From Nocardioides sp. cx-173 (lineage in GTDB: Bacteria; Actinomycetota; Actinomycetes; Propionibacteriales; Nocardioidaceae), in the NCBI RefSeq assembly GCF_021117365.1, contig NZ_CP088262.1:2623001-2687000 (forward strand): a stretch of 64,000 nt of DNA, read 5' to 3'. Position 1 is the first letter of the stretch; every line of letters starts with the position of its first letter. Of this stretch, positions 1 through 7,897 are shown one piece after another. The translations under genes and the position numbers were made by a program. The notes beneath the pieces are model-generated. The model was given only the letters and a program-made list of their open reading frames with translations. It searched no databases and had not been told where the DNA came from.

Positions 1-633
1 CAGAAGATGGAGCTGCGCTACGCCACCATCACCGGCGTCGCCCGCGACGACCTGGAGGACGGCGGCGCCTGGCTGTACGCCGAGACCGTGCGTGCCATCC
101 ACGAGCTCAACCCCGGCACCGGCGTGGAGAACCTGATCCCCGACTTCAACGGCAAGCCCGACCTGCTCCGCGAGGTCTTCGAGTCGCGCCCCGAGGTGCT
201 GGCCCACAACGTCGAGACCGTGCCGCGCATCTTCAAGCGGATCCGTCCGGCCTTCCGCTACGAGCGGTCCCTCGACGTCATCACCCAGGCCCGCGACTTC
301 GGCCTGGTCACCAAGTCCAACCTGATCCTCGGCATGGGCGAGACCCGCGACGAGGTCTCCCAGGCGCTGCGCGACCTGCACGCAGCCGGCTGCGAGCTGA
401 TCACGATCACCCAGTACCTGCGTCCCTCGCTGCGCCACCACCCCGTCGAGCGTTGGGTCAAGCCCGAGGAGTTCGTCGAGCTGCGAGACGAGGCCGACGA
501 GATCGGCTTCTCCGGCGTGCTGTCCGGTCCCCTGGTCCGTTCGTCCTACCGGGCCGGTCGGCTGTACCGTCAGGCGATGGACGCCCGCGAGGGCCACGTC
601 GGCACCGCCAGCAGCGTCCCCGCCACCGCCTGA
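1..633 (+). CDS. lipA: Lipoyl synthase, C-terminal part (5' end outside window)
   Basis: Radical SAM enzyme that inserts two sulfur atoms into octanoyl-lipoyl domains in the cytoplasm. The frame is open from base 1, so about the last 210 residues are present; the two N-terminal Fe-S cysteine clusters lie upstream of the window. Visible family features are the barrel segments [27 protein letters not shown] and TQYLRPS, and the C-terminal RSSYRAG motif that carries the serine ligand of the auxiliary cluster. It is followed after 46 bp by the DUF4191 gene, the usual actinobacterial neighbour. Identification is very secure. Confidence 0.97.
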   Translation, partial: QKMELRYATITGVARDDLEDGGAWLYAETVRAIHELNPGTGVENLIPDFNGKPDLLREVFESRPEVLAHNVETVPRIFKRIRPAFRYERSLDVITQARDFGLVTKSNLILGMGETRDEVSQALRDLHAAGCELITITQYLRPSLRHHPVERWVKPEEFVELRDEADEIGFSGVLSGPLVRSSYRAGRLYRQAMDAREGHVGTASSVPATA

Positions 634-679
634 CACGCATCTCCCGCGTCGGCCCGACCAGTAAGGCAGCTCCGCACCC

Positions 680-1396
680 ATGGCCAAGAAGGACACGCCC
701 ACCGATCCCGCCGACATGAGTCGTCGGCAGCAGATCGTCGCCACCTACCGGATGACGAAGCAGACCGACAAGCGGATCGGCCTGTGGCTGCTCGGCTCGT
801 TCCTGCTCTTCGGCGCCGTCGGGTTCGGCCTGTTCTGGATCCTGCCCGGCAGCGGCACCATCGGCCTGGTCATGTCGATCGTGGGCGGCCTGCTGTTCGG
901 CTTCCTCGGCATGATGATCGTGTTCTCCCGGCGCGCCCAGCGCACGGCGTACGACCGGATGGCCGGCCAGCCCGGCGCCGCCGCGAGCGCGCTCACGATG
1001 CTCAAGCGCGGCTGGAAGTCCGACCCCGTCATCGCGTTCAACAAGCAGCAGGACGTCGTCCACCGCGTCGTGGGCCCTCCGGGAATCGTGCTCGTCGGTG
1101 AGGGCAACCCGCACCGCGTGCGTCAGCTCCTCGCCTCCGAGCGGCGCAAGCACGAGCGCGTCGCCTCCGAGACCCCGATCCACGAGGTCGTCGTCGGCGA
1201 CGGCGAGGGCCAGGTGCCCCTCGCCAAGCTGGTCCGCCACGTCCAGAAGCTTGGCCGTCAGGTCAAGCCGGCCGAGCTGACCGACATCCTCGCCCGGATC
1301 AAGGCCCTGGACGCCAACCGCTCGGCGATCCCGATGCCCAAGGGCCCGGTGCCGACCAGCATGAAGGGCATGCGCGGCAACATGCGCGGCCGCTGA
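680..1396 (+). CDS. DUF4191 family membrane protein
   Basis: A 238-residue protein typical of the conserved actinobacterial DUF4191 family, nearly always found next to lipA. Two adjacent hydrophobic segments (about residues 33-55 and 60-82) form a membrane hairpin. A basic cytoplasmic C-terminal half of about 150 residues follows and ends in an Arg/Met/Gly-rich tail. Biochemical function is unknown. It is probably co-transcribed with lipA and converges on the lipoprotein gene 16 bp downstream. The ATG at 680 has only a weak AAGG-type ribosome site. Confidence 0.9.
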   Translation: MAKKDTPTDPADMSRRQQIVATYRMTKQTDKRIGLWLLGSFLLFGAVGFGLFWILPGSGTIGLVMSIVGGLLFGFLGMMIVFSRRAQRTAYDRMAGQPGAAASALTMLKRGWKSDPVIAFNKQQDVVHRVVGPPGIVLVGEGNPHRVRQLLASERRKHERVASETPIHEVVVGDGEGQVPLAKLVRHVQKLGRQVKPAELTDILARIKALDANRSAIPMPKGPVPTSMKGMRGNMRGR

Positions 1397-1412
1397 CCGG
1401 CGGCGCCGGCGG

Positions 1413-2294
1413 CTACTGGACCTGGGAGGCCGGCGGCGCCTCGATGTCGACCGGCTCGCCCCAGTTGTCATAGGTCGCGGTGGTCGTGCCGCCCAGCTTG
1501 CCGAGGTCGGTCACCATCTTGCGGAAGTAGCCGTTCTCGTCGAAGTACAGGTCGTAGGTGTACGACGGCTCCAGCATGTTCTCCGGAAGGGTGCTCGTGT
1601 CGACGCCCTGCTCGGAGAGCAGCGTGGCGGAGTCCAGCACGAGGCTGTAGTGCTCCATGCCGTCCTCCTCGCCGACGTACGTCGCGCCCGTGATCGCCTT
1701 CTCCATGGTGTCGAACTGCGCACGGATGTCGAGCTGCTTGCTCAGGGCCGCGTACGGGCTGCTCGGGTCGTCGAGTGAGGTCGCGGTGTAGGTCTCGGCT
1801 CCGGGGTTCTGCTGGTACACCGTGTTGTCCACCAGCACCATCGTGATCGGAGCCGTCTCGCCGACGTTGATCGTCATGGTCATCTCCGGCGGAGTGTTGC
1901 TGAAGTCCGCCTGCCCCTCGGCGTCGTAGGCCGCGGCGCCCTCGGTGCTCATGGTGAACGTCGCCGTGCTGGCCTCCTCGAAGGCGCGGGCGAAGATGTC
2001 GACCACCTCGGACGGCTCCACCTTCTCCCCCGCGGTCGGCTCGCCGCCCTCCTGCGTCGCCCCGGGCGCGGCCTGCTCGCCGCCCTCCTCCGGGTCGGTG
2101 CTCTCGCCCGGGTCGGTGGTGGCGCCCCCGGAGGCCGCGCCGTCGCGCATCTTCGAGAACAGCCCGCCGCCGCCGCTGCCGCCGTCGGAGTCGTCGGCAG
2201 AGGAGTCTCCGTCGCCACCGCAGGCGGCGAGTGAGGAGAGGGCCAGAGCGAGGACCGCGGCAGAGGCGGTGCGACGGAGGGGCGAGCGAGACAT
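1413..2294 (-). CDS. LppX/LprG-like lipoprotein
   Basis: A 293-residue secreted lipoprotein. A basic N-terminus and hydrophobic stretch end in the lipobox LAAC with Cys25 as the lipidated residue, followed by a Ser/Asp/Gly-rich low-complexity linker to about residue 90. The remaining ~200 residues resemble the LppX_LprAFG fold, which binds lipids in mycobacteria (for example 'YDLYFDENGYFRKM'). It probably sits on the outer face of the membrane. The start ATG has GAAAGGTAG as ribosome site, which overlaps the stop of the RDD gene, so the two genes form an operon. Exact ligand is unknown. Confidence 0.85.
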   Translation of the reverse strand: MSRSPLRRTASAAVLALALSSLAACGGDGDSSADDSDGGSGGGGLFSKMRDGAASGGATTDPGESTDPEEGGEQAAPGATQEGGEPTAGEKVEPSEVVDIFARAFEEASTATFTMSTEGAAAYDAEGQADFSNTPPEMTMTINVGETAPITMVLVDNTVYQQNPGAETYTATSLDDPSSPYAALSKQLDIRAQFDTMEKAITGATYVGEEDGMEHYSLVLDSATLLSEQGVDTSTLPENMLEPSYTYDLYFDENGYFRKMVTDLGKLGGTTTATYDNWGEPVDIEAPPASQVQ

Positions 2295-2298
2295 GGGG

Positions 2299-2721
2299 CT
2301 ACCTTTCGGGGCGGCGTGGTCCGGGGCTGAGCTCGTGGAACGTGTCCAACGTAACCGTCACCGTTCCCGCAACCAGGTCGTGCAAACCGCGCCCGTCGGG
2401 CCGGTAGATCAGCGGCGGGATCACCAGCGCCACCATCACCTGGCGCAGCAGCGCCTTGAGCGGGTTGAGGGGGCGCAGGCGGCCGTCGGCGGGCACGACC
2501 CTCAGCCGGGTGACGAGCTTGCCGAACGAGCCTCCGAGCAGCCAGGTGAAGAGCGCCGACTCCACGACGTACACGACCAGGACGTAGAACTGGGCGTCGC
2601 TGCCGGGCTCGCCGTACTCGTCCAACCCGACGATCGCGATCACCGCGAGGGTCGAGACGAACCAGTCGACGAACAGCGCCAGGATCCGGCGCGGCCAGGA
2701 TGCCGACTCGGGGACCGTCAC
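2299..2721 (-). CDS. RDD family membrane protein
   Basis: About 140 residues with the RDD signature: an N-terminal R-R-x-x-A-x-x-x-D helix (PRRILALFVDWF), a second hydrophobic helix near residues 55-75 with GGSFGK, and a C-terminal helix. RDD proteins are small integral membrane proteins of uncertain function, some with suggested ion or solute transport roles. I chose the GTG at 2721 (or the adjacent one at 2724) because a GTGAGG ribosome site precedes it. A longer frame reaches back to 2784 but adds an unlikely N-terminus. It is transcribed divergently from glnA. Confidence 0.85.
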   Translation of the reverse strand: MTVPESASWPRRILALFVDWFVSTLAVIAIVGLDEYGEPGSDAQFYVLVVYVVESALFTWLLGGSFGKLVTRLRVVPADGRLRPLNPLKALLRQVMVALVIPPLIYRPDGRGLHDLVAGTVTVTLDTFHELSPGPRRPER

Positions 2722-2786
2722 CACGTCGTCGTCCTCACCCCCGCAGGCTACCGAGGGCACAGGGACGTCACCTCCCCCGGCCACCT

Positions 2787-2824
2787 GTTACATCCCGGAA
2801 ACGAAACCGATACGGTCGAGAAAT
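2787..2824 (+). promoter_or_regulatory. Predicted GlnR-binding site upstream of glnA
   Basis: The sequence reads GTTAC-N6-GAAAC-N6-GATAC-N6-GAAAT, with exact six-base spacers. This matches the four-box GlnR consensus (gTnAC-n6-GaAAC repeated) known from Streptomyces and mycobacteria. It ends 109 bp before the glnA start, in the divergent gap with the RDD gene. Nitrogen control of glnA by GlnR is inferred. Confidence 0.85.
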
Positions 2825-2933
2825 GGCCCGTTCGTAGGTTCGGGTCACCCTCCGGAGCAGCGTGGCTCCGGGGTGTCCACTTCTGCTTGCTTTTGTCGGC
2901 TGCCCCGTCACGGGATGCAGCCAAGGAGGACGA

Positions 2934-4358
2934 ATGTTCCAGAACAGCGACGAGCTGCTCGCCTACATCAAGGACGAACGCGTCGAGATGGTCGACGTCC
3001 GCTTCTGTGACCTGCCCGGCGTCATGCAGCACTTCACGGTCCCGGTGTCGTCGTTCGACCAGTCCGTCTTCGAGGACGGGCTGAACTTCGACGGCTCCTC
3101 GATCCGCGGCTTCCAGGCCATCCACGAGTCCGACATGTCGCTGTTCCCGGACCCGACCACCGCCTACATCGACCCGTTCCGGGTGGCGAAGACGCTGGTG
3201 GTCAACTTCTTCATCCACGACCCGCTCACCGGCGAGCCGTACTCGCGCGACCCGCGCAACATCGCCAAGAAGGCCATGGCCTACCTCGGCACCACCGGGA
3301 TCGGCGACACGGCGTTCTTCGCCCCCGAGGCCGAGTTCTACGTCTTCGACAACGTGCGCTTCGAGACCAAGCAGAACGCCGGCTACTACGAGATCAACTC
3401 CTCGGCCGGCGCCTGGAACACCGGCGACGCGTTCGAGAACGACAACCGCGGCTACAAGGTCAAGTACAAGGGCGGCTACTTCCCCGTCGCGCCGACCGAT
3501 CACTTCGGCGAGCTGCGCGACGAGATGGTCATCGAGCTCGAGCGGGCCGGCCTCCAGGTCGAGCGCGCCCACCACGAGGTCGGCACCGCCGGCCAGGCGG
3601 AGATCAACTACCGCTTCGACGAGCTGCTCAAGGCCGCCGACGACGTGATGAAGTTCAAGTACATCATCAAGAACACCGCGTGGCGCAACGGCAAGACGGC
3701 GACCTTCATGCCCAAGCCGATCTTCGGCGACAACGGCTCGGGCATGCACGTGCACCAGTCCATCTGGAACAACGGCGAGCCGCTGTTCTACGACGAGACC
3801 GGCTACGGCGGCCTGTCCGACATGGCGCGCTACTACATCGGCGGCATCCTCAAGCACGCCCCGTCGCTGCTGGCGTTCACCAACCCCACGGTGAACTCCT
3901 ACCACCGCCTGGTCCCCGGCTTCGAGGCCCCGATCTCGCTGGTCTACTCCCAGCGCAACCGCTCGGCCTGCGTCCGGATCCCGATCACGGGCTCCAACCC
4001 GAAGGCCAAGCGCATCGAGTTCCGCTGCCCCGACCCGTCGGCCAACCCCTACCTCGCCTTCTCGGCGCTGCTGCTGGCCGGCCTCGACGGCATCAAGAAC
4101 AAGATCGAGCCCGCCGCCCCCATCGACAAGGACATCTACGAGCTCCCGCCCGACGAGATGGCCGACATCGACCAGGTCCCGACCTCGCTCGGCGCCGTCC
4201 TCGACTCCCTCGAGGCCGACCACGAGTTCCTGACGGCCGGCAACGTGTTCACGCCCGACCTGATCGAGACCTGGATCGACTACAAGCGCACCCAGGAGAT
4301 CCTCCCCGTGCAGATGCGCCCGCACCCGCACGAGTTCGAGCTGTACTACGACATCTGA
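2934..4358 (+). CDS. glnA: Glutamine synthetase, type I
   Basis: Makes glutamine from glutamate, ammonia and ATP as a cytoplasmic dodecamer; the central nitrogen-assimilation enzyme. The 474-residue length is standard. Family motifs include DGSSIRGF, the metal/ATP residues in [10 protein letters not shown] and [22 protein letters not shown], and [17 protein letters not shown]. The loop tyrosine used for adenylylation lies in [10 protein letters not shown] (about residue 402), so it is the GSI-beta type. The ATG at 2934 is chosen because AAGGAGG lies just upstream at 2922-2928; the longer open frame from 2862 is not needed. A GlnR site precedes it and a terminator follows. Confidence 0.98.
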   Translation: MFQNSDELLAYIKDERVEMVDVRFCDLPGVMQHFTVPVSSFDQSVFEDGLNFDGSSIRGFQAIHESDMSLFPDPTTAYIDPFRVAKTLVVNFFIHDPLTGEPYSRDPRNIAKKAMAYLGTTGIGDTAFFAPEAEFYVFDNVRFETKQNAGYYEINSSAGAWNTGDAFENDNRGYKVKYKGGYFPVAPTDHFGELRDEMVIELERAGLQVERAHHEVGTAGQAEINYRFDELLKAADDVMKFKYIIKNTAWRNGKTATFMPKPIFGDNGSGMHVHQSIWNNGEPLFYDETGYGGLSDMARYYIGGILKHAPSLLAFTNPTVNSYHRLVPGFEAPISLVYSQRNRSACVRIPITGSNPKAKRIEFRCPDPSANPYLAFSALLLAGLDGIKNKIEPAAPIDKDIYELPPDEMADIDQVPTSLGAVLDSLEADHEFLTAGNVFTPDLIETWIDYKRTQEILPVQMRPHPHEFELYYDI

Positions 4359-4422
4359 TTACGGGTGCCTGGCGGCCCTTCGATGAACCACGATTGACCG
4401 AAGAAACCGCCCCTGACCTGCA

Positions 4423-4464
4423 GAAACGCCGCCGCGCGACCCTTCGGTCGCTCGGCGGCGTTTC
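4423..4464 (+). terminator. Strong hairpin terminator after glnA
   Basis: A perfect 12-bp stem pairs GAAACGCCGCCG (4423-4434) with its complement at 4453-4464. It is extended inward, after one mismatch, by a further 6-bp stem GCGACC/GGTCGC closed by a CTTC loop. It begins 65 bp after the glnA stop. No long T-tract follows, which is common in high-GC actinobacteria. Confidence 0.8.
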
Positions 4465-4812
4465 GCGTCTCCTGGGGTTCGCTTGTTACATCCTGGGTAC
4501 ATGAAGGTCGGCCGTTTAACGTTCAACCAGTCGTGTTGGCGCCGCCCGCGGACTGCCGCTGACCCGCTCGCGCAGCCCAACCGCAAGCGCACTGTCCGCG
4601 GCATGGTCGGGCGGATGCCCGCTGAGCGGAATGGTCGGGCGGATGCCCGCTGGGCGGCATGGTCGGGCAGAGCCCGTATGGCGGCCGTGGAGTGCGTTCA
4701 GGAACCATCCGACCAGTTGGGAGCCCAGGCAACGAGTCGGTCAGCGAACCCGTCGGTGTCGTGGGGCGAGCGAATCGGGCGACCGCGGTAGAAGGATGTG
4801 CCGCTGCGGGCA
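4465..4812. other. Gene-free stretch with repeats
   Basis: About 350 bp between the glnA terminator and the operator pair. I see no credible coding frame. It holds the three-copy 28-bp repeat described separately, and otherwise nothing I can assign. This appears to be the junction between the conserved glnA block and an accessory insert. Confidence 0.5.
4581..4684. repeat. Tandem ~28-bp repeat (three units) with a related copy at 6341
   Basis: Three near-identical units run head to tail: 4602-4629, 4630-4657 and 4658-4684, each beginning with (C/A)ATGGTCGGGC and containing GGGCGGATGCCCGC or a decayed form of it. Unit 1 is preceded by GCAAGCGCACTGTCCGCG (4583-4600). The same arrangement, diverged, recurs at 6341-6407 on the other side of the HTH/serine-hydrolase pair. 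Confidence 0.75.
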
Positions 4813-4856
4813 GTCAACGTAAGTTGACGACCATAGAGAAGTCAACTAGGGTTGAC
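4813..4856. promoter_or_regulatory. Two palindromic operators upstream of small HTH gene
   Basis: Two perfect inverted repeats of identical arms, GTCAAC-N4-GTTGAC, at 4813-4828 and 4841-4856, with centres 28 bp apart. The second ends three bases before the ATG at 4860 and covers the presumed ribosome site. This fits cooperative binding and autorepression by the HTH protein it precedes; that assignment is inferred. Confidence 0.75.
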
Positions 4857-4859
4857 CGC

Positions 4860-5090
4860 ATGGCCGATGTTGATCTTGCATGGATCACCGAGCACACCGA
4901 TCCCCTCCAAGCGTTGCGCGAAGCGACCGCGCTGCGCCGCCGACTGGAAGGACACGAAGAGGTCCTGGTCCACCGTGCCCGCGTGTCAGGGACCACGTGG
5001 GCGCAGATTGCCGAGGCGCTCGGCGTCTCGAAGCAAGCCGTCCACAAGAAGTACGGGGGCCGGCACCTGTTCGGCCGCACGGAGGCATGA
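4860..5090 (+). CDS. Small helix-turn-helix DNA-binding protein
   Basis: A 76-residue protein. An N-terminal helical segment (LREATALRRRLEGHEEVLV) is followed by a clear HTH at about residues 43-66 (TTWAQIAEALGVSKQAVHKKYG), similar to sigma-70 region 4 or AsnC-type HTH. It is a stand-alone DNA-binding domain without a visible ligand domain. The ATG at 4860 lies immediately after the second of two perfect palindromes, suggesting autoregulation. Its stop overlaps the start of the serine hydrolase (ATGA, 5087-5090), so the two are translationally coupled. Confidence 0.8.
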   Translation: MADVDLAWITEHTDPLQALREATALRRRLEGHEEVLVHRARVSGTTWAQIAEALGVSKQAVHKKYGGRHLFGRTEA

Positions 5091-6124
5091 CGATGATCAA
5101 CTCGCTCCTTGACGATCTGTCAGGACGAACAGCGCAACGACTCGGCGCTGGACAGCGTGGTGTCGTGGTGGTGGGTGCGCTGCACGGCAGGCAGTCCGCA
5201 GTGCACGGCGCAGATCCCGGCACGCAGTTCGAGATCGGTTCCATCACCAAGACGTTCACCGCGCTCGCCTTGGCCCAGCTCGCCGTGCGCGGCGTCGTGG
5301 GGCTGGACCAACCCCTGAGCGACCTCCTACCTCGTGACATCACGGCCCCCCAGCGCGGCGGCGAGGTCATCAGGCTGAGGCACCTGGCCTCCCACACTTC
5401 TGGGTTACCAAGGCTTCCCAAGGGGACCCTGCCACGGGGCCTGTTGCGAGCAGACCCCTACGCCGGATGCACCGGCGAGCTCCTGATGGACGGGTTGCGG
5501 CGCACCCGTTTGCGATCGGTGCCCGGCACCCGCTTCTGCTACTCCAACCTCGGCGCCGGCTTGCTCGGATTCGTCCTGGCACGCCACACCGAGACCGACT
5601 ACGACTCGCTCGTCCAGGCCGAGATCTGCCGGCATCTGGGCATGACAGACACCCGCGTGGTCCTCGATCTCGAAGGCGCAGCCCGGTTGGCCCCCGGTCA
5701 CTCCCGCACGGGACGACCACGCCCACCGTGGCACCTGGCCGCCCTCGCCGGTGCCGGCGGCCTTCACTCGACGGTTCCCGACCTGCTCAGGCTCGCGCGG
5801 GCCCACCTCGGCCCCGCCCCCGAAGAACTCGCCGAAGCGATCGCTCTCAACCGCACGACCGCGCACCGCATCAACGCACGAGCTGCGATCCATCCCGGCT
5901 GGATCGCAGCCAACATGCCCCGCACCCAGCATCGAGTCATGTTCCACAGTGGCGGCACGGGTGGATATCGCAGCCTGCTGGCTATAGCCCCCGAACACGG
6001 CGCCGCAGTCGTGATCCTCAACGCCAACAACCGACCCGTGGATCGTCCCGGCCTCAAGCTGCTCGGGCAGATCATCGACTCCGGACCCGGATTCGGGTCC
6101 GATCCCGTCCCGGCCGCCGCCTGA
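5087..6124 (+). CDS. Serine hydrolase, class C beta-lactamase/esterase family
   Basis: A 345-residue member of the beta-lactamase/penicillin-binding-protein-like serine hydrolases (PF00144 type). All three catalytic motifs are visible: SITK (Ser52, Lys55), YSN (Tyr152) and HSGG (residues 287-290, in place of KTG). HSGG is more common in esterases and D-amino peptidases than in true AmpC enzymes. There is no signal peptide, so it is probably cytoplasmic and unlikely to be a classical secreted beta-lactamase. The start follows from the ATGA overlap with the HTH gene. Repeats flank the pair, suggesting acquisition as a module. Substrate unknown. Confidence 0.85.
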   Translation: MTMINSLLDDLSGRTAQRLGAGQRGVVVVGALHGRQSAVHGADPGTQFEIGSITKTFTALALAQLAVRGVVGLDQPLSDLLPRDITAPQRGGEVIRLRHLASHTSGLPRLPKGTLPRGLLRADPYAGCTGELLMDGLRRTRLRSVPGTRFCYSNLGAGLLGFVLARHTETDYDSLVQAEICRHLGMTDTRVVLDLEGAARLAPGHSRTGRPRPPWHLAALAGAGGLHSTVPDLLRLARAHLGPAPEELAEAIALNRTTAHRINARAAIHPGWIAANMPRTQHRVMFHSGGTGGYRSLLAIAPEHGAAVVILNANNRPVDRPGLKLLGQIIDSGPGFGSDPVPAAA

Positions 6125-6515
6125 CCGACCTGACGTGGGTAGAGAGCTCGGCGAAGTAGCGACCGGTCGCAGTCGGCGGAGTCAGCCAACGGATCCCGCG
6201 CATTCACGTGCTCCCGCCCTGCGGCGCACGACTCCGGATGCAACGGATGATGGCCTCAACTAACCGACGCCGATCGTGGGCGGCCGGGGTCAAGCGCAGC
6301 CATTTGCACGAGCAAGATCGCCCACAAGTCGACCGGATCTCGGCACGCAAGCGCACCGTCAGCGCATGGTCGAGCGGAGCCCGATGTACGGCACGGTCGG
6401 GCGGAACCACTAGGCGGCGGCATACAGGCAACAAAGTCGTACGGCGGTGCATCTCATGAGGATGATGTCGGGTCGGGCAGGAACGTGTGTCCTCGTGCTA
6501 TTCGTCAGCGGCGTA
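6125..6515. other. Gene-free stretch between serine hydrolase and IS element
   Basis: About 390 bp without a supportable gene. It contains the diverged copy of the repeat that also precedes the HTH gene. The remainder shows no clear hairpin, operator or coding bias. Confidence 0.5.
6341..6407. repeat. Diverged second copy of the repeat found at 4581-4684
   Basis: CGGCACGCAAGCGCACCGTC is followed by GCATGGTCGAGCGGAGCCCG and then CACGGTCGGGCGGAACC. The order matches the copy at 4581-4684 (GCAAGCGCACTGTC, then CATGGTCGGGCGGA units). Both copies are in the same orientation, so they form direct repeats flanking the 1.3-kb HTH/serine-hydrolase module. Confidence 0.65.
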
Positions 6516-6583
6516 GGGAGCCTGACCCGGTAGCCCGGACACCTGATCTGTAGCGATGATCGCTGCAGGAAGGAGTCTGAGAG

Positions 6584-6871
6584 ATGCCTGCACCACACCC
6601 GCCCGAGTTCCGTCGCCGGGCGATGGACCTGGCCCGTCAGCCAGGAGCGTCGGTCGCTCAGGTCGCGAAGGACCTGGGGATCAGCGAGTCCGGTCTACGC
6701 CGTTGGATGAGCCAGGACGACGTCGACACCGGCCGCAAGGAAGGGCTGTCGACCAGCGAGCGCGAAGAGCTGGTCAGGCTGCGCCGGGAGAACCGTCGTC
6801 AGCAGATGGAGATCGAGATTCTTAAACGCGCTTCGGCCTATTTCGCACAGGAGAACGTGCTCCCAAAATAG
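6584..6871 (+). CDS. IS3-family transposase OrfA
   Basis: A 95-residue helix-turn-helix protein that binds the element ends. The N-terminal HTH (SVAQVAKDLGISESGLRRWM, about residues 23-42) is followed by a leucine-rich coiled coil (LVRLRRENRRQQMEIEILKR), both typical of IS3 OrfA. The start ATG has AGGAAGGAG upstream. The frame ends at TAG 6869-6871 right after a candidate -1 slippery sequence, so the main product is probably the OrfAB fusion, with OrfA alone acting as regulator. Confidence 0.92.
   Translation: MPAPHPPEFRRRAMDLARQPGASVAQVAKDLGISESGLRRWMSQDDVDTGRKEGLSTSEREELVRLRRENRRQQMEIEILKRASAYFAQENVLPK
6862..6868 (+). other. Candidate programmed -1 frameshift site of the IS element
   Basis: The heptamer C CCA AAA in the OrfA frame, two codons before the TAG stop, permits slippage to CCC AAA. 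Reading then continues in the -1 frame as IGFRLVQEL into OrfB with no stop. IS3 elements commonly use such sites to make OrfAB. Confidence 0.6.
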
Positions 6872-6918
6872 GGTTCCGGCTGGTCCAGGAGCTCGCCGCG
6901 GACGGCTTCGACGTCGCG

Positions 6919-7770
6919 GTGGCCTGCCGGGTCTTGAAGGTCTCACGCTCCGGCTACTACGAGTGGCGCGACCGGCCACCCTCAGCCCGCGACCTCGAGG
7001 ATGCCTATCTGGCGAACACGATCTACGACATCCACGCCATGTCACGGCGCTCCTACGGTGCCCCACGGGTGCACGCCGAGCTCCGGCTCGGGATGGGGGT
7101 CCGGGTCGGCCGGAAACGGGTCGCGCGGCTGCTGCGGATGACCGGCCGGCGCGCGATCCGCCATCGCCACAAGCGTCGGCACTGCCCGGCTGAGGCGGTC
7201 CACCAGGACCTCGTGCAACGAAAGTTCACCGCTTCTGGCCCGGACCTGTTGTGGTGCACCGACATCACCGAGCACCCCACCAGGGGCGGGAAGGTCTACT
7301 GCGCCGCGGTCCTCGACGTGTTCACCCGACAGGTCGTGGGCTGGTCGATCGCGGACCACATGCGCTCAGAACTGGTCGTCGACGCACTGCAGATGGCGAC
7401 CTGGCGTCGCCGCCCGCAGGCCGGCACGGTCGTCCATTCCGACCGTGGCAGCCAGTACACGTCCTGGGTCTTCGGCCACCGGCTCCGCGACGCCGGCCTG
7501 CTCGGATCCATGGGCCGAGTCGCCTCGTCGGTGGACAACTCGATGATCGAGTCGTTCTGGTCGACCATGCAACGCGAGCTCCTCGACACCCGGACCTGGG
7601 ACACCCCAGAGCAGCTCGGCTCGGCGATCTTCGAGTGGATCGAAGCTTGGTACAACCCCCGCCGCCGGCACACCGCGATCGGAATGCTCAGCCCGATCGA
7701 CTACGAGCACCACTGGCAGCAGCAACAAGCCTCCGCCGCTCTTCACACCGCCGCCCACGGCGCGGCATGA
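6919..7770 (+). CDS. IS3-family transposase OrfB (integrase catalytic core)
   Basis: DDE recombinase catalysing transposition. The start given is the first GTG in frame, but the frame is open back to the slippery site at 6862, and the functional protein is probably the OrfAB fusion of about 395 residues. HTH_21-like region near the N-terminus (MSRRSYGAPRVHAELR), then the rve core with Asp in WCTDITE, Asp in VHSDRGSQY and Glu in NSMIESFWSTMQREL, plus the C-terminal YNPRRRHTAIG motif. All catalytic residues are intact, so the element may be active. Confidence 0.92.
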   Translation: MACRVLKVSRSGYYEWRDRPPSARDLEDAYLANTIYDIHAMSRRSYGAPRVHAELRLGMGVRVGRKRVARLLRMTGRRAIRHRHKRRHCPAEAVHQDLVQRKFTASGPDLLWCTDITEHPTRGGKVYCAAVLDVFTRQVVGWSIADHMRSELVVDALQMATWRRRPQAGTVVHSDRGSQYTSWVFGHRLRDAGLLGSMGRVASSVDNSMIESFWSTMQRELLDTRTWDTPEQLGSAIFEWIEAWYNPRRRHTAIGMLSPIDYEHHWQQQQASAALHTAAHGAA

Positions 7771-7852
7771 TCACCACACCACCGTGTCCGGAGAACCGGG
7801 TCAGGCTCCATATGCGCAAAGCAGTTGTTATGGGGTCTGCCAGCGTCTTGGA

Positions 7853-7886
7853 GCGCCGACTCTGTCGGCGCAGCCCCCATCGGGCT
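7853..7886 (+). other. Two adjacent hairpins between IS end and NOS gene
   Basis: Hairpin 1: perfect 8-bp stem GCGCCGAC/GTCGGCGC with a TCT loop (7853-7871). Hairpin 2 follows directly: 5-bp stem AGCCC/GGGCT with loop CCATC (7872-7886). They end 12 bp before the NOS start codon. They may be a terminator remnant that insulates NOS from the IS, or a 5'-UTR structure. Confidence 0.5.
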
Positions 7887-7897
7887 AGCATCGTCAG

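Larger units (their letters stand above)
6516..7809 (+). mobile_element. IS3-family insertion sequence, apparently intact
   Basis: A 1294-bp element with 26-bp imperfect inverted repeats: left end 6516-6541 and right end 7784-7809 share GGAGCCTGACCCGG and CCGGACAC with three central mismatches. It encodes OrfA and OrfB in overlapping frames with an intact DDE triad. I find no convincing 3-4 bp target duplication (flanks GTA and ATA), so the exact ends could be off by a base or the insertion may be old. It lies 88 bp upstream of the nitric oxide synthase gene. Confidence 0.88.

Noticed and set aside
2748..4331. 527-residue open frame antisense to glnA
   Set aside because: Val/Asp/Glu/Gly-rich shadow of a high-GC gene in the opposite frame; glnA is unambiguous.
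4485..4500. GTTAC-N6-GGTAC after the glnA terminator as a second GlnR site
   Set aside because: Only the first box matches; the second box is GGTAC rather than GAAAC and no further boxes follow.
6511..7815. Target-site duplication of the IS3 element
   Set aside because: Flanking trinucleotides and tetranucleotides on the two sides do not match under any small shift of the ends.
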